Assembly (NCBI RefSeq): GCF_002197845.1
Contig: NZ_NIDE01000001.1
Coordinates: 744,001 to 808,000 of the forward strand
Origin: Fimbriiglobus ruber
GTDB taxonomy: Bacteria; Planctomycetota; Planctomycetia; Gemmatales; Gemmataceae
Direction: 5' to 3'
Length of the DNA: 64,000 nucleotides
Shown: one piece after another, positions 8,515-17,733 of the stretch
Layout: each line of letters starts with the position of its first letter
Numbering within the stretch: position 1 is the first letter of the stretch
The notes under the pieces: generated by a model
Database searches by the model: none
What the model saw: the letters and a program-made list of their open reading frames with translations, nothing else
What the model was told of the DNA's origin: nothing
Position numbers and translations under genes: made by a program

Positions 8515-9435
8515 TCAGAAATACCCTTCTCGTTTCTTCTGCTCCATCGACCCCGCCTCGTCGTGGTCGATTACCCGGCCCTGCCGCTCGGAGTTCCTCG
8601 CCACCAGCATCTCTTCGATGATCTCCGGTAGCGTCGTCGCGTCGCTCTCGATTGCCCCCGTGAGCGGGTAGTCGCCCAGCGTGCGGAACCGCACCCGCTT
8701 CATCATCGGCTCCTCGCCGGGCCGCAGCCGCGCCTGCATCCGCTCGTCGTCCACCATGATGAGCGTGCCGTCGCGCTCGACGACCGGGCGGACGTCGGCG
8801 AAGTAGAGCGGCACGATCGGGATGTTATCCAGGTAGATGTACTGCCAGACGTCCAGTTCGGTCCAGTTACTCAACGGAAAGGCGCGGATGCTCTCGCCCT
8901 TGTTCACCTTGCCGTTGTACAGGTTCCAGAGTTCCGGCCGCTGGTTCTTCGGATCCCACTGGTGCAGGCGGTCGCGGAAGCTGTAGACCCGCTCCTTCGC
9001 CCGGCTCTTCTCCTCGTCGCGGCGGGCGCCCCCGAACGCCGCGTCGAACTGGTAGTGGTTTAGCGCCTGCTTGAGCGCCGCCGTCTTCATGATGTCGGTG
9101 TGCTTCTTCGAGCCGTGGTCGAACGGGTTGATGCCCTGGGCCTTCCCCTCCGGGTTGATCCAGATCTTCAGGTCGAGCCCCTGTTCGCGACAGTACCGAT
9201 CGCGGAACTCGATCATCTCCCGGAACTTCCAGGTCGTGTCGACGTGCAAAAGCGGAAAGGGGAGCCGGCCTGGGTAGAACGCCTTCTGCGCAAGGCGCAG
9301 CATAACGGCGGAGTCCTTCCCGATCGAGTAGAGCATCACCGGCCGCTCGAACTCGGCCGCGACCTCGCGGATGATGTGGATGCTCTCGGCCTCGAGTGCT
9401 TTCAGGTGGGTTAAATTGTAACTGCTGCTGCTCAT
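8515..9435 (-). CDS. cysD: Sulfate adenylyltransferase subunit 2
   Basis: The protein is 306 aa, a full-length CysD of the PAPS-reductase/ATP pyrophosphatase superfamily. Seen: the PP-loop '[20 protein letters not shown]' (SxGKDS), '[20 protein letters not shown]', '[18 protein letters not shown]', '[20 protein letters not shown]' and '[19 protein letters not shown]'. It ends '[10 protein letters not shown]', the conserved CysD tail. It adenylates sulfate to APS together with CysN. AGGAGG lies four bases before the ATG. It heads a four-gene leftward cluster: cysD, RelE-like, Shedu-like, cysNC. Confidence 0.96.
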   Translation of the reverse strand: MSSSSYNLTHLKALEAESIHIIREVAAEFERPVMLYSIGKDSAVMLRLAQKAFYPGRLPFPLLHVDTTWKFREMIEFRDRYCREQGLDLKIWINPEGKAQGINPFDHGSKKHTDIMKTAALKQALNHYQFDAAFGGARRDEEKSRAKERVYSFRDRLHQWDPKNQRPELWNLYNGKVNKGESIRAFPLSNWTELDVWQYIYLDNIPIVPLYFADVRPVVERDGTLIMVDDERMQARLRPGEEPMMKRVRFRTLGDYPLTGAIESDATTLPEIIEEMLVARNSERQGRVIDHDEAGSMEQKKREGYF

Positions 9436-9843
9436 CCGCCCTCCTACTTTGGCCTCTCTCCTATCAATCCTATGAGATTCGATTCCCAGTCGGGTAGGGG
9501 GGACTCATCACCGGCTCGGACGGGATGTGGTCCCGCCCTCGCTGACGGTGTCGGCACGGCTCCGCCAAGGGCGGTGCGTGTCATTGGGGCCATCGGCACC
9601 CCTGTGTTCACCGCCCACGTGTTGGGCGACGGTCACATCGACCGACATACCAATCGGCGTGCAACGACAAGCCCCCCTCACCAAATTCAGCCGAGGCCCA
9701 GTTCGCGACAGGTTCTTGACAGAAAAATACTATCCTTACACCAAACGCCCCTGTTTCTATGGGGCAGCATGCATGGCCGGCGTGGCCTTGTGACTTTCCG
9801 AGATTCGGAACGGGGTGTCCGGTTGCTTGGTTACCCCCTATCG
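9436..9843. other. Intergenic region, no gene recognised
   Basis: About 400 bp between cysD and the 3' end of the WD40 pseudogene. Short open frames exist on both strands but none has a ribosome site or recognisable content. The promoter for cysD (leftward) should lie near 9440-9600. The phrase GTTCTTGACAG at ~9710 recurs near 12590, which may point to a shared, decayed repeat. Confidence 0.4.
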
Positions 9844-10357
9844 TCACAGCTCGGCATCCCAGAGGATGACCTGTCCCTTCTCCCCGCCTGCGGCAGCCAA
9901 CAGACCGTCGTGACTGACATCCACCGAGTGCAGCTTCCCTATTCCCCATTTTATTGCTTGATGGGTGAGAGGTCGGTTGATGTCCAATAGCGGGCCACCC
10001 CATCCCCTGAAACCGTGACCATGAACCGCCCTGCCGGATGGACTGCCAGCCCCTGGAAATACGCTTTACCCGGCGCCGGCAATCTGTGCGTCCGTCTACC
10101 AGCCCGGAGATCCCACCGCTCCAACACCTTGTTATCCCATGCGTAAACCGCTTGGGCGTCGGGCGCGAAGCAAAGCCGCACTTGAAAAGTCGCATCCGTC
10201 CTGCCGAGTTCGGCGATAGACTCACCGGTCTGCCCGTGTCGGAGAACAATGGACGCCGCGACACCACTATGAGCCGTTCGTTGTTCTTCGGCCATGACAA
10301 TGAGCTGACCATCACGGCTGATGGCGACTGCGTTCGTGAACGAATTTGCCTGATTAA

Positions 10358-11727
10358 CAGTACAGCGCGTATTTTACGTAACACGTTTGTGCCGCTGCTT
10401 CTTATGAGATCGGGTGGCTTGCTTGTTTCGCCGCTGGTGGTATTGAATTACGTCGCTGGTATGTTGGGTGGCCCCGGTTCCCCGTCGCCGCCGGAACAGG
10501 ATCGCGCACCGGACGTTGAGCGCCCGGCACACCTGCTCCATCGTCACGTCTGGGTTTTTCCCCCCGGAGCCGCTCCGTGTGGGCGGCGACGAATCCGAGG
10601 ACGACCACGGCCAGGGTCCGGTGCCGCATCAGCCCCGTGTAATCCCGCCCCTCGTAGTGCATCAGTCCGACTTCCTGTTTGGCGACCCGGAATAGATGCT
10701 CGACCGTCCACCGGCGGAAGGCGACGGCGAGAATCCGAGCCACCGGCTCGGCCGTGGCGTTCGTCAGGAAGTACTTGATCTCCCCGGTCGCGTCGTTGCG
10801 GGCGACCATCAGGGTGTGCTTGCGGTCGGCCACCCAGACGATGGCGGTGGCCACCCGCCAGACCGACGGGCGGGTCGTCTGGCGGGTCAACCGGTACACT
10901 CGCCCCCGCTCGGCGTGACCCCCGGTCAACCGCTCGTCGGCCCGCCGGGAGGGGCCCCCGGCCGCGTCCCGGACGGCGAAATGCGTCGGGATTTCACCCA
11001 CGAACCGCTGTCCCATCACGCCCAACACGGTCAGGAGCGGGACGGCTGCCCCGTACCCTTCGTCGAACGTCAGCCCGTCGAACGTGATCCCGTTCGTGTT
11101 CGCCCGGAGGAGTTGGTCGAGGGCCAGCCGCCACTTCGGGTGGTGCCGGACGGTGTCCGGGATGCCGGCCGCCTGACACCGCGCGCGGTCCACGTCCCAC
11201 GACTCGGGTAGGAACAGGTCGGCGTCCAACAGGGTGCGAAAGGTGCCGTGGGTGACCCCCACGTGGACGGTCACGATCCCATTGTCGACCTTGCCCACAC
11301 ACCCCAGGTACTGCCGTTGGACGCCCGGAGTGTGATCCCCCCACTTCCGGCTGCTCGTCTCGTCGATCACCCCGACCGTTCCGACGGGATCGGTCGGGAG
11401 ATCGGCCAGCGTATCGGCCACGAATCGGTGCAACCGCGTCCGGGCCTCGTCGTACGACCACACCGAGGTCGTCACGAACAACTGGAGGGTACGGACCGTC
11501 GTCCCGCTCGCCAACGCGATCGGTTCGATCGATTTCCGCGGCAGGTCGGATAACAGGCCCCGACAATACGTGTCGAAGTGGGCGGCCGTGCGGTCTTGCC
11601 GGAACACGTCCCGATACCGGCCCAGATACCGGGCGAACGCCGGGCCGACGCCCACGATTTCCTGCTCGGTCATGTGATTCCTCCTAAATCCTTCCCTCCC
11701 ATCCTATTAAATTACTGCGCTGTACTG
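10358..11727 (-). mobile_element. IS701-family insertion sequence with TTAA target duplication
   Basis: It is 1,370 bp. Both ends begin CAGTACAGCGC (10358 inward, and 11727 inward on the other strand), continuing with imperfect similarity (GTATTTTA versus AGTAATTTAA). The element is flanked by TTAA at 10354-10357 and 11728-11731, matching the 4-bp YTAR target known for IS701. The host gene frame is restored by excising IS plus one TTAA, which proves the boundaries to the base. Size and single-ORF layout fit the family. Confidence 0.92.
10374..11673 (-). pseudogene. IS701-family transposase with a C-terminal frameshift
   Basis: The start is ATG 11673. The body is typical IS701 (DDE_5): 'FARYLGRYRDVFRQDRT', 'YCRGLLSDLPRKSIEPIA', first Asp in 'GVIDETSSRKWG', 'GVQRQYLGCVGKVDNG', 'LFLPESWDVDRARCQAAGIP', second Asp in 'LTFDEGYGAAVPLL', and the Glu in 'VEHLFRVAKQEVGLMHYEGR'. 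The frame shifts at a G6-A5 run (plus strand T 10555-10559, C 10560-10565). The open frame then runs on as nonsense to 10402, whereas the next frame gives the natural tail 'DVTMEQVCRALNVRCAILFR' ending at TAA 10374, 16 bp inside the IS end. All catalytic residues lie before the shift, so activity is possible; it could also be programmed slippage or a sequencing error. Confidence 0.8.
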
Positions 11728-12263
11728 TTAAGGTAGTATGGTTCATCCGGATCAACGAGTTTGCCATCACGTGCTGACCACGCCGCTGCGAACGACCCGT
11801 CGGGGAGGACTTCCCAACACTCGACGCGATTTAAACCTGTGCCACCCCGACTCATCACGAGGCGTCCGCCCTCGGCCGCGAGGCTGAATGACGGGACGTG
11901 CCGCTCATGCGGTGAGCCCGGTACAGGCTGAGGTTCGTGCCCCTTCAGGGGGAGAAGCCGAAATCCGCCGAGCGAGTCGGAGACGTAGACCCATCGCCCG
12001 AGAGCGTCGTAGATACAGCCGTAGAAGTATTTGACGGCGTGAGACTTCACGAACTGGTTAGAGAGAGTGGCTAGATCCCAGAGATCGAAACCGCCGCTAC
12101 CACCAGCTATGAGTGACCTGCCACCAAGGTCGAAAGAGACCCCGGCAATCAATCGTGCGATTGTGTTGCGGAGTAGTCGCAAAACGTCTCCCCACTGGAA
12201 CCAGTTCCTCGCTTCTTCTGTTAGTACCCTACGGCACCGAAGCCAAATCAATGTCCGCGCCAC

Positions 12264-12841
12264 GTAGAACTCCGACCAACGGACCAGTGGAGCCCGATTC
12301 GTGTCACCTCATCCGCGCGTTACCATTCGCACAGGAACTATCGCCTATTGTCTACCAAACGGACAGCCCATAGCGTGCGGAAAACGTCTGCAACTATTCA
12401 GCGAGTATTACGTAACCAAATAACATTTCGGCACCTCCGCCCCCGCTACGAAGCTCAGCTTGCCGATCTTGCACGTCTTGAGCGTATTTTGGCGTCTTGC
12501 GTTAACTTCTGTCCCGCAAGGATTTGCGTCAACACCTAATCGATGGTCGAGTCCACGGAGTCTATGAAAAACCCTCGTTTCCATGGGGTTCTTGACAGAT
12601 TCTTGACAGGCGGTCGTGGCAGTGCTCGCACTGAATGCGGTCGGCTCGACACTGCAATCCCGGCGACGGTTGTCTCCAGATACAGGCCCCTGGGGACTGT
12701 GTCCCACGCGGCCCTCGGCGGCCCGTTGCCGGTCGCCGGTAACGCCCGCATTCACACGACCGAACCCAGTCCGGCGAGCCACTGTCTTGAAGTGGACGGC
12801 CTTCACTGTCGCTGGGTCATTCTACGGACTGAGGGGGCGTC
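12264..12841. other. Gene-poor region with an acetamidase remnant
   Basis: Apart from the remnant at 12405-12480, no coding content is convincing. A long open frame covers 12408-12806 on the minus strand, but only its last 23 residues resemble a protein (the acetamidase tail). Around 12592-12618 the phrase TTCTTGACAG occurs twice, 13 bases apart. Confidence 0.4.
12405..12480 (-). pseudogene. Second remnant of an acetamidase/formamidase 3' end
   Basis: The minus strand reads KTCKIGKLSFVAGAEVPK then CYLVT and a stop, against QMCKIARLSFVAGAELPK then RYLVT at the end of the intact acetamidase (16216). The DNA matches over about 75 bp, including the ATTACGTAAC at the stop codon. The upstream part of the gene is missing. 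It sits just upstream of the broken WD40 gene. Confidence 0.7.
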
Positions 12842-13081
12842 ATGCCGTACACGCTAACCGATTATCCGGAGTTGCGGGCGAGGTTGCTCGGCGATGGCAG
12901 GCAGTGGCACATGCTGCGAAAGGACCTACTCCAGCATCTCGACGAGATGCCCGCGCACTTCGACCAGGCCACCAGCCTCGACGTGGGTTGCGCCCCCCAA
13001 CCTGTCGGTTATAATGATCGCGATGGGCGGGCTGGAGACGATGGCCACGATGGCGAAGGTCGGCGGGCGAGTTCCTGGTAA
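12842..13081 (+). CDS. Small hypothetical protein
   Basis: It is 79 aa with ATG 12842 and a GGGGGCG ribosome site two to eight bases upstream. The first ~45 residues (MPYTLTDYPELRARLLGDGR..., HMLRKDLLQHLDEMPAHFDQ) look like real protein. The rest is low-complexity Gly/Asp/Arg and may be out-of-frame read-through, so the gene may be truncated. It precedes the double-HEPN gene by 72 bp on the same strand and could be its partner or a fragment of a decayed gene. Not recognised. Confidence 0.3.
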   Translation: MPYTLTDYPELRARLLGDGRQWHMLRKDLLQHLDEMPAHFDQATSLDVGCAPQPVGYNDRDGRAGDDGHDGEGRRASSW

Positions 13082-13153
13082 TGGCGCCGGCGGCGTGAAA
13101 GCAGGCCGAACCTTCGCCGGAAGTGGCGGTGTCGAGTAGACAAAGAGGCGACG

Positions 13154-15010
13154 ATGACGCAACAACAGATAGCCCGCGAAGGACTGAGAGCCGAGTGGCC
13201 GGCCCTGCGGGATGCGGTTTTGGAAGAAGCTCTTGCCGAGGTGCAAGAAGAAACGGCTGCCACGGCGATTGCGGACAGGCTGGGGACGGTCTGGGCCGTC
13301 GAGGACATTGTCCGCCTTGATCGAGCCGATGCGGCGCTGTTCTCGCCTTCTGTTGGCGTACCTGAGGGGTTCAAGGAGCGCCTCAAGGAGAAGCTGGCAT
13401 CTGCCGCGGAAACGAAACTAAAGGAGTCGGTCTCCGATAACCCCCATGCCAGAGGGGGCAAGCTCAGGCGGCTTATCGATCAGGAAGTCGAATCGCAAAT
13501 TGCGCATCTCCGTGGGCAGGCCGAGAGGATCGCCGCCAGCCGCCCCGGCGGAACGCTTGCCTCGCCCGATATCGTCCGGAGGCGGACAATCCAACTCTTG
13601 TCCAGCAAAGTCGCGACCGAGCTTCGCGCGATGCCTGCAGCGGGGGATGAATCGGAATCCAAGCGACGCCTCAAGCTGCTCACCGCCCTCTCGACACCCG
13701 GAGGGACGCCGGATCAACGGGTTGCCATGTTGCGCGGTATCGTTGACGGCCGGACAGCATCATTTCCCTACATCCTCAAATACCTGGTCGATGGGGCTGA
13801 CCCGGCCATAGGGACCTTCACCGCTCCGGGTGTCGCCACTCTTGCCGGCTTCACCACTGAACTCGAAAGAACGTTTCCGGAGGCCAAACTGATCCGCACT
13901 TGTCTTGAGCGGTATCAGAAGCGCGAGGGCGTGCTCTGCCGGTTCATCAATCCCGAGAGCGCCATAACGGCGCACCTTGCAGAAGACTTCGAGAGATTGC
14001 CGGATGTGGTACCACGCAAAGCTGGCGGACTCGTGATGCCAAAATCGGTGGCGCTCACCGAGACACGCCGTGATCGCTTCCGGATTCCGGACGGCGTGGT
14101 CTGCGCGGTGGGCCTGGGCACCTTGCTTGAGTCGCTACTTCGCCAGACGGTGATCGCCCTCAAGCTGGGCGGCCCCATAAAAGCACGCGGCGGGGAACTG
14201 GTTCGGCGCGTCGGCGAAAAGCTCGCTCTTCGCGACGAGACTAAAGAAGCACTCCAGATCGTCTTCGACCAGCGTTCGCTCTCCCTGCGCGACGCCATGT
14301 CGCACTCCGCGTTCTTTGCCGACGACGAGGCCAGGCTCGACGCCGTTATCGCCGGCCTGACCCGGACGCTCGCCCTCCTTGTCGAGGATCTCGTCTCGAC
14401 CGGCCAGCTCGGCGCGATCCTCGCTCAAGATCGGTGGGATAAGGGAGAGTCGCTCAGGGCAGACGACGTGGCAACCCTGACACAGCAATTCCAGCCGGGG
14501 TACAACCTGGTGGACCAGTTGCTCGATGACACGGCACGAAAACACGTGTTCAGGGTGATTAGGATCTTGACCCCAGACAAGCGACTGCTCGGGTGGTCGG
14601 GGTTCCTGCTCTGGGTGTCTGGCCAGCACGACGAGAAGGTCGATACGACCGACGACGCGCAGCAGTTCGCGGCGCTTTTCGCCGGCCTTATCACGCTCGA
14701 AGAACTGTTCCGCGCCCTCTACGAAGTCGATAAGCAGCGCGTGCTGACCACGATTGACGACGGCGATGGCATCCTCCGCTGCCACCTCGCCATGCTCGAC
14801 GATCAACCCGGTCAACTGCTGGACCCGACGAAACTGGGGAAACTGTTCCTGTTCGCGCCTCTCGACGCAGCAACGCAGAAGAGTTTCCAGGCGGTGCGGG
14901 CGGTGCGCGACAAGGCCTTCCACGGTGCCTGGGAGGCGCTGCCTGCACCATGGGCGAGGTATAATCACCTTACGATGAAGGTCATATTCCTGATTTGCTC
15001 GATCGTCTGA
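13154..15010 (+). CDS. Large uncharacterised protein with two HEPN-type R-x4-H motifs
   Basis: The product is 618 aa from ATG 13154 (GAGG five bases upstream). No full-length family is recognised. The N-terminal ~130 residues are helical and charged (EEALAEVQEETAATAIADRL). Two segments fit the HEPN RNase signature R-x4-H: 'LRDAMSHSAFF' at ~residue 378 preceded by helix 'GLGTLLESLLRQTVIALKLG', and 'AVRDKAFHGAWEAL' at ~593 preceded by 'LEELFRALYEVDKQ'. This suggests two HEPN units in one chain. The last ~11 residues look wrong. The adjacent frame from 14974 continues DEGHIPDLLDRLSVGKLKEA and ends at TGA 15069, so a one-base deletion near 14973 probably altered the C-terminus. HEPN function is inferred from motifs only; an anti-phage or RNA-processing role is plausible. 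Confidence 0.6.
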   Translation: MTQQQIAREGLRAEWPALRDAVLEEALAEVQEETAATAIADRLGTVWAVEDIVRLDRADAALFSPSVGVPEGFKERLKEKLASAAETKLKESVSDNPHARGGKLRRLIDQEVESQIAHLRGQAERIAASRPGGTLASPDIVRRRTIQLLSSKVATELRAMPAAGDESESKRRLKLLTALSTPGGTPDQRVAMLRGIVDGRTASFPYILKYLVDGADPAIGTFTAPGVATLAGFTTELERTFPEAKLIRTCLERYQKREGVLCRFINPESAITAHLAEDFERLPDVVPRKAGGLVMPKSVALTETRRDRFRIPDGVVCAVGLGTLLESLLRQTVIALKLGGPIKARGGELVRRVGEKLALRDETKEALQIVFDQRSLSLRDAMSHSAFFADDEARLDAVIAGLTRTLALLVEDLVSTGQLGAILAQDRWDKGESLRADDVATLTQQFQPGYNLVDQLLDDTARKHVFRVIRILTPDKRLLGWSGFLLWVSGQHDEKVDTTDDAQQFAALFAGLITLEELFRALYEVDKQRVLTTIDDGDGILRCHLAMLDDQPGQLLDPTKLGKLFLFAPLDAATQKSFQAVRAVRDKAFHGAWEALPAPWARYNHLTMKVIFLICSIV

Positions 15011-15091
15011 GTGTCGGGAAACTGAAAGAGGCTCAAGCCTACATGATCGCAGCCCGATCGCTTAGATGAGCGATGAACGATGCGGCGGCAT

Positions 15092-15958
15092 TCAAGGTAA
15101 GGGTGGAATCGGACCATTAAGTGGCGGCACGTCAACTGCTTGATTGATTTGAGGAGCAGGCCCAGGCTGTGCCTGATGTCCTTCTACTAAAGCAGGATGA
15201 GGCTCCTTGAAAAACGCGACTTGTAATTGTCCACCAACCACCTGAATGGTTCTTCTCAGGCGATACCCAGATCCTCGGATCACCTTCGGCACGGTCAGGC
15301 CACATCTGGGGCAGGTGAAAACATCAACTTGGTCGTTGAACCAACTTCCCGGCTGGCCATGCAACCTATGGTGGTTTAGTGCGTGGGCTTGAGTTCTGCC
15401 AGCAGTATGCCGGTCATCTGGGATAGCCGTTGCATAGTGGTATTCTTTATCCTGATCTGGTTTGGCAGCAGGAGCACCTTGCAGAGCAGGCGAATGACCG
15501 AAATTCTCGGAAACAATTTCCCTCTCGCGTACTTCGCTAAGATGGGCATTGTTTCCACTATCGGAAACCGCTGTTACGGTAAGCCGGATACCTACTCGGT
15601 GTGGGTCGTCGTTGATATCGCCAACATAGGCATACTCGATTGCGTCCGGATGCGCACACACACTGAACGGCAGCGATGATGCAACTGCGTTCCCATTGAC
15701 CAGCCCCCGGATGACGAGGCCACCTCCGTGGCCGGGAGCAGTTTGTTGTCCACCGAGGATTTCAATGGTCCCACTTGCCGACAAGGTCGGGTTTCCAACG
15801 ATGGTAGCACTGCCATTGTTGGCTGATTCGCCAACGATTTCAAATGTTGCATGCTGTCCATCAAGTGGCGGCCCAATTGTCACTTGAACAATCGCCGTGC
15901 CGCCTGGCGAGACGCTGTGGGGAAAGGTTTGCCTTCTTTCAACAGGACCGATTTCCAT
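15092..15958 (-). CDS. Hypothetical protein with a C-terminal CPxCG motif
   Basis: It is 288 aa. The start at 15958 has GGAGG seven bases upstream. The first ~110 residues look like a beta-sandwich ('VSPGGTAIVQVTIGPPLDG', 'GTIEILGGQQTAPGHGGGLV'). The middle has 'IEYAYVGDINDDPHRVGIRL', and the C-terminal part has a single CPRCG pair that could be half a zinc ribbon. There is no signal peptide. G+C is lower than in neighbours, suggesting acquired DNA. Family and function not recognised. Confidence 0.5.
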   Translation of the reverse strand: MEIGPVERRQTFPHSVSPGGTAIVQVTIGPPLDGQHATFEIVGESANNGSATIVGNPTLSASGTIEILGGQQTAPGHGGGLVIRGLVNGNAVASSLPFSVCAHPDAIEYAYVGDINDDPHRVGIRLTVTAVSDSGNNAHLSEVREREIVSENFGHSPALQGAPAAKPDQDKEYHYATAIPDDRHTAGRTQAHALNHHRLHGQPGSWFNDQVDVFTCPRCGLTVPKVIRGSGYRLRRTIQVVGGQLQVAFFKEPHPALVEGHQAQPGPAPQINQAVDVPPLNGPIPPLP

Positions 15959-16215
15959 TGCGTCGCCTCCAGGTAAAAGAAACTCCCAAGCACTGAGACA
16001 ACCCCAATTCCACTCAGGCGGTTAGCCTCCTCGCGCTCAGCGTCCGCTACGGCCATTGTAGCAGCGACAAGCTGGGCTGTGAGTCTCTGTGCGGGAAAAG
16101 CAACTCAAGCCAAGAAGCTGATACGACTTCCGCAATAACTAACGCAATATTTATCATATGTACGAAAACTCTTGATACATCTTGATGGAAGTCGCCTCCG
16201 CACATCTGGTGCAAA

Positions 16216-17181
16216 TTACGTAACTAGATACCTTTTCGGGAGTTCCGCTCCAGCAACAAATGAGAGCCGGGCGATCTTGCACATCTGGTAAACGTGAATA
16301 CGGAAATCGGGGCAGGTACTCACGAGGCAGTAGGCGTCGGTCGGCGTGAAGCCGTACTCGGTGATGAGCCAGTCCATGAGGTTGACGGTCGCCGTCTCGA
16401 CGGCCACTTCGAGCGGCCGATCGGCGTGGACGGAGATGATCGAATCGGGCTTCTCGATGCGGACCCACGGCAGGCGCTTTTGCTTGATGACGCTCAGGCG
16501 GAGCCGGACGGTCGATTTCGTCTCGGCCGCCGTCCCGGTGAATTCGGTGTCGCCCTGGCTGGCGTGGACATCGCCGAGGTACAAGAGCGCGCCGGGATGG
16601 TAGACCGGCAAATAAATGGTGTTGCCGACGGCGAAGTCGCGGATGTCGAGGTTGCCGCCCCACGGACCCTGGCCGTCCAAACTCGTCACCACTTCTCGGT
16701 CCGGGCAGACGCCCAGCGTGCCGACGAACGGCGTGATCGGCCACGTCAGTCGGTCGTTGAACCGGAGGGTGCCGTCGCGGGTCGTGCCGCTCGGCCCCGG
16801 CGTGTGGCGGAAGATGCGCGTGGTGTAGTCGCTGGAGAGTTCCGGCCAGCGGGTCGATTCACCGAGCGGGCCGCGCCTCGGCCCGACGGCGATCCACGAG
16901 TAGTCGTCCACCAGAATGTCGTCCAGGGTGACGACGAGGACGTCCCCGCGGTCGACCCCGTTGACGTAGACGGGGCCGCCGATCGGGTTGGCGAGCGGCG
17001 GCGAGCGGTCGAAGCCCGGCCGTTTACCGGGAACGGCCTTGTCCGCCTGGGTCTTGAAGTAGCCCGTCGAGGCGTCGTAAGTCTCGATCTCGAAGGGTTC
17101 GCCACAGTCGACCCGGAGAAGGGGTTCGTCGCGCCAATCGAACGCGTATTTCTTGGCCTGCTCTCGTTCGATGCGCTGCAC
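16216..17181 (-). CDS. Acetamidase/formamidase family protein
   Basis: The protein is about 321 aa and matches the FmdA/AmdA family, which hydrolyses short-chain amides to ammonia and the acid. Seen: 'NPIGGPVYVNGVDRGDVLVV', 'TPFVGTLGVCPDREVVTSLD', the family's 'GPWGGNLDIRDFAVGNTIYL', 'PGALLYLGDVHASQGDTEFT', and the C-terminal 'TPTDAYCLVSTCPDFRIHVY'. I chose GTG 17181 because AGGGAG lies six bases before it; an upstream GTG at 17199 lacks a good site. The ORF is intact. The ending is of interest because two partial copies of it lie at 5303-5425 and 12405-12480. The metal ligands were not located individually. Confidence 0.85.
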   Translation of the reverse strand: MQRIEREQAKKYAFDWRDEPLLRVDCGEPFEIETYDASTGYFKTQADKAVPGKRPGFDRSPPLANPIGGPVYVNGVDRGDVLVVTLDDILVDDYSWIAVGPRRGPLGESTRWPELSSDYTTRIFRHTPGPSGTTRDGTLRFNDRLTWPITPFVGTLGVCPDREVVTSLDGQGPWGGNLDIRDFAVGNTIYLPVYHPGALLYLGDVHASQGDTEFTGTAAETKSTVRLRLSVIKQKRLPWVRIEKPDSIISVHADRPLEVAVETATVNLMDWLITEYGFTPTDAYCLVSTCPDFRIHVYQMCKIARLSFVAGAELPKRYLVT

Positions 17182-17199
17182 GTCGTTCTCCCTGGTCAC

Positions 17200-17733
17200 G
17201 GCCTGGGCTGGGTGGGGTAGTAATCGTTACCGCCGATTATAGAAATCCGGTCGAGTCAATCGGTGATTCAAAGCGGCAATTCTGCCCACAGAGTAATTTG
17301 TGTTACAGTCGCTGATAACTCTGCAATCTGTCTAATTGTTAATCGTTGTAACCCGCAAAACCCCTCAACCGCTCCGTAACTCTCCCACATCATCATAAGT
17401 CGCTGCCGTGAAATCGTTTGCGATGCGTTGTGATCTGCGGGCTCGCGAAACGACGCAAATTCAAGATTAGTAACGTCTTTCTTCCACTCCGCGCACTGCT
17501 GAACGACCAGCCGTTGAAAGCTTCGCGGTGGTGGAATTGAAGCGACCTTGCGGGCGCGATTTAGACAAAAACTCGGGCAGTACTGTATTTTTACCGCTCC
17601 GTCCGTGTTCATATCCGTCATACTCGACAATGTTTTTGACTCGCAAGAAACCTTAACGCGCCAGTGCCGACGACCCAGAATGCCCATTTAATCGATATTC
17701 TTGCGAAGCTATTACATTTTAAGGATTGCACCT
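17200..17733. other. Long upstream region of the giant NHL-repeat gene
   Basis: It has lower G+C than its surroundings. A 139-codon open frame runs leftward at 17268-17687, but its sequence resembles no protein I know and it has no clear ribosome site. The region should contain the promoters of the divergent acetamidase and NHL genes. AAGGA at 17720-17724 is the ribosome site for the NHL gene. Confidence 0.4.

Larger units (their letters stand above)
9844..12263 (-). pseudogene. WD40-repeat protein gene split by an IS701 insertion and frameshifted near its end
   Basis: The 5' part runs from ATG 12263 (MARTLIWLRCRRVLTEE) to 11732; the 3' part runs from 10353 to 9844. Removing the IS and one TTAA copy rejoins the frame exactly: 'DPDEPYYLN' + 'QANSFTNAVAISRDG' + 'QLIVMAEEQ'. 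The product is a WD40 beta-propeller protein (FDLWDL, VLERWDL, VARYW, VILWD blade ends) of a kind common in Gemmataceae. A second lesion is a one-base frameshift near 9950-9960: the frame stops after DLSPIKQ, but the adjacent frame continues 'IKWGIGKLHSVDVSHDG' to 'GQVILWDAEL' and a stop at 9844. So the gene is doubly broken. Confidence 0.8.

Noticed and set aside
12408-12806. 132-codon minus-strand frame as a gene
   Set aside because: Only the final 23 residues match a protein (acetamidase tail); the rest is unstructured and lacks a start signal.
17268-17687. 139-codon minus-strand frame upstream of the NHL gene
   Set aside because: No ribosome site, no family likeness and unusual composition; left as intergenic.
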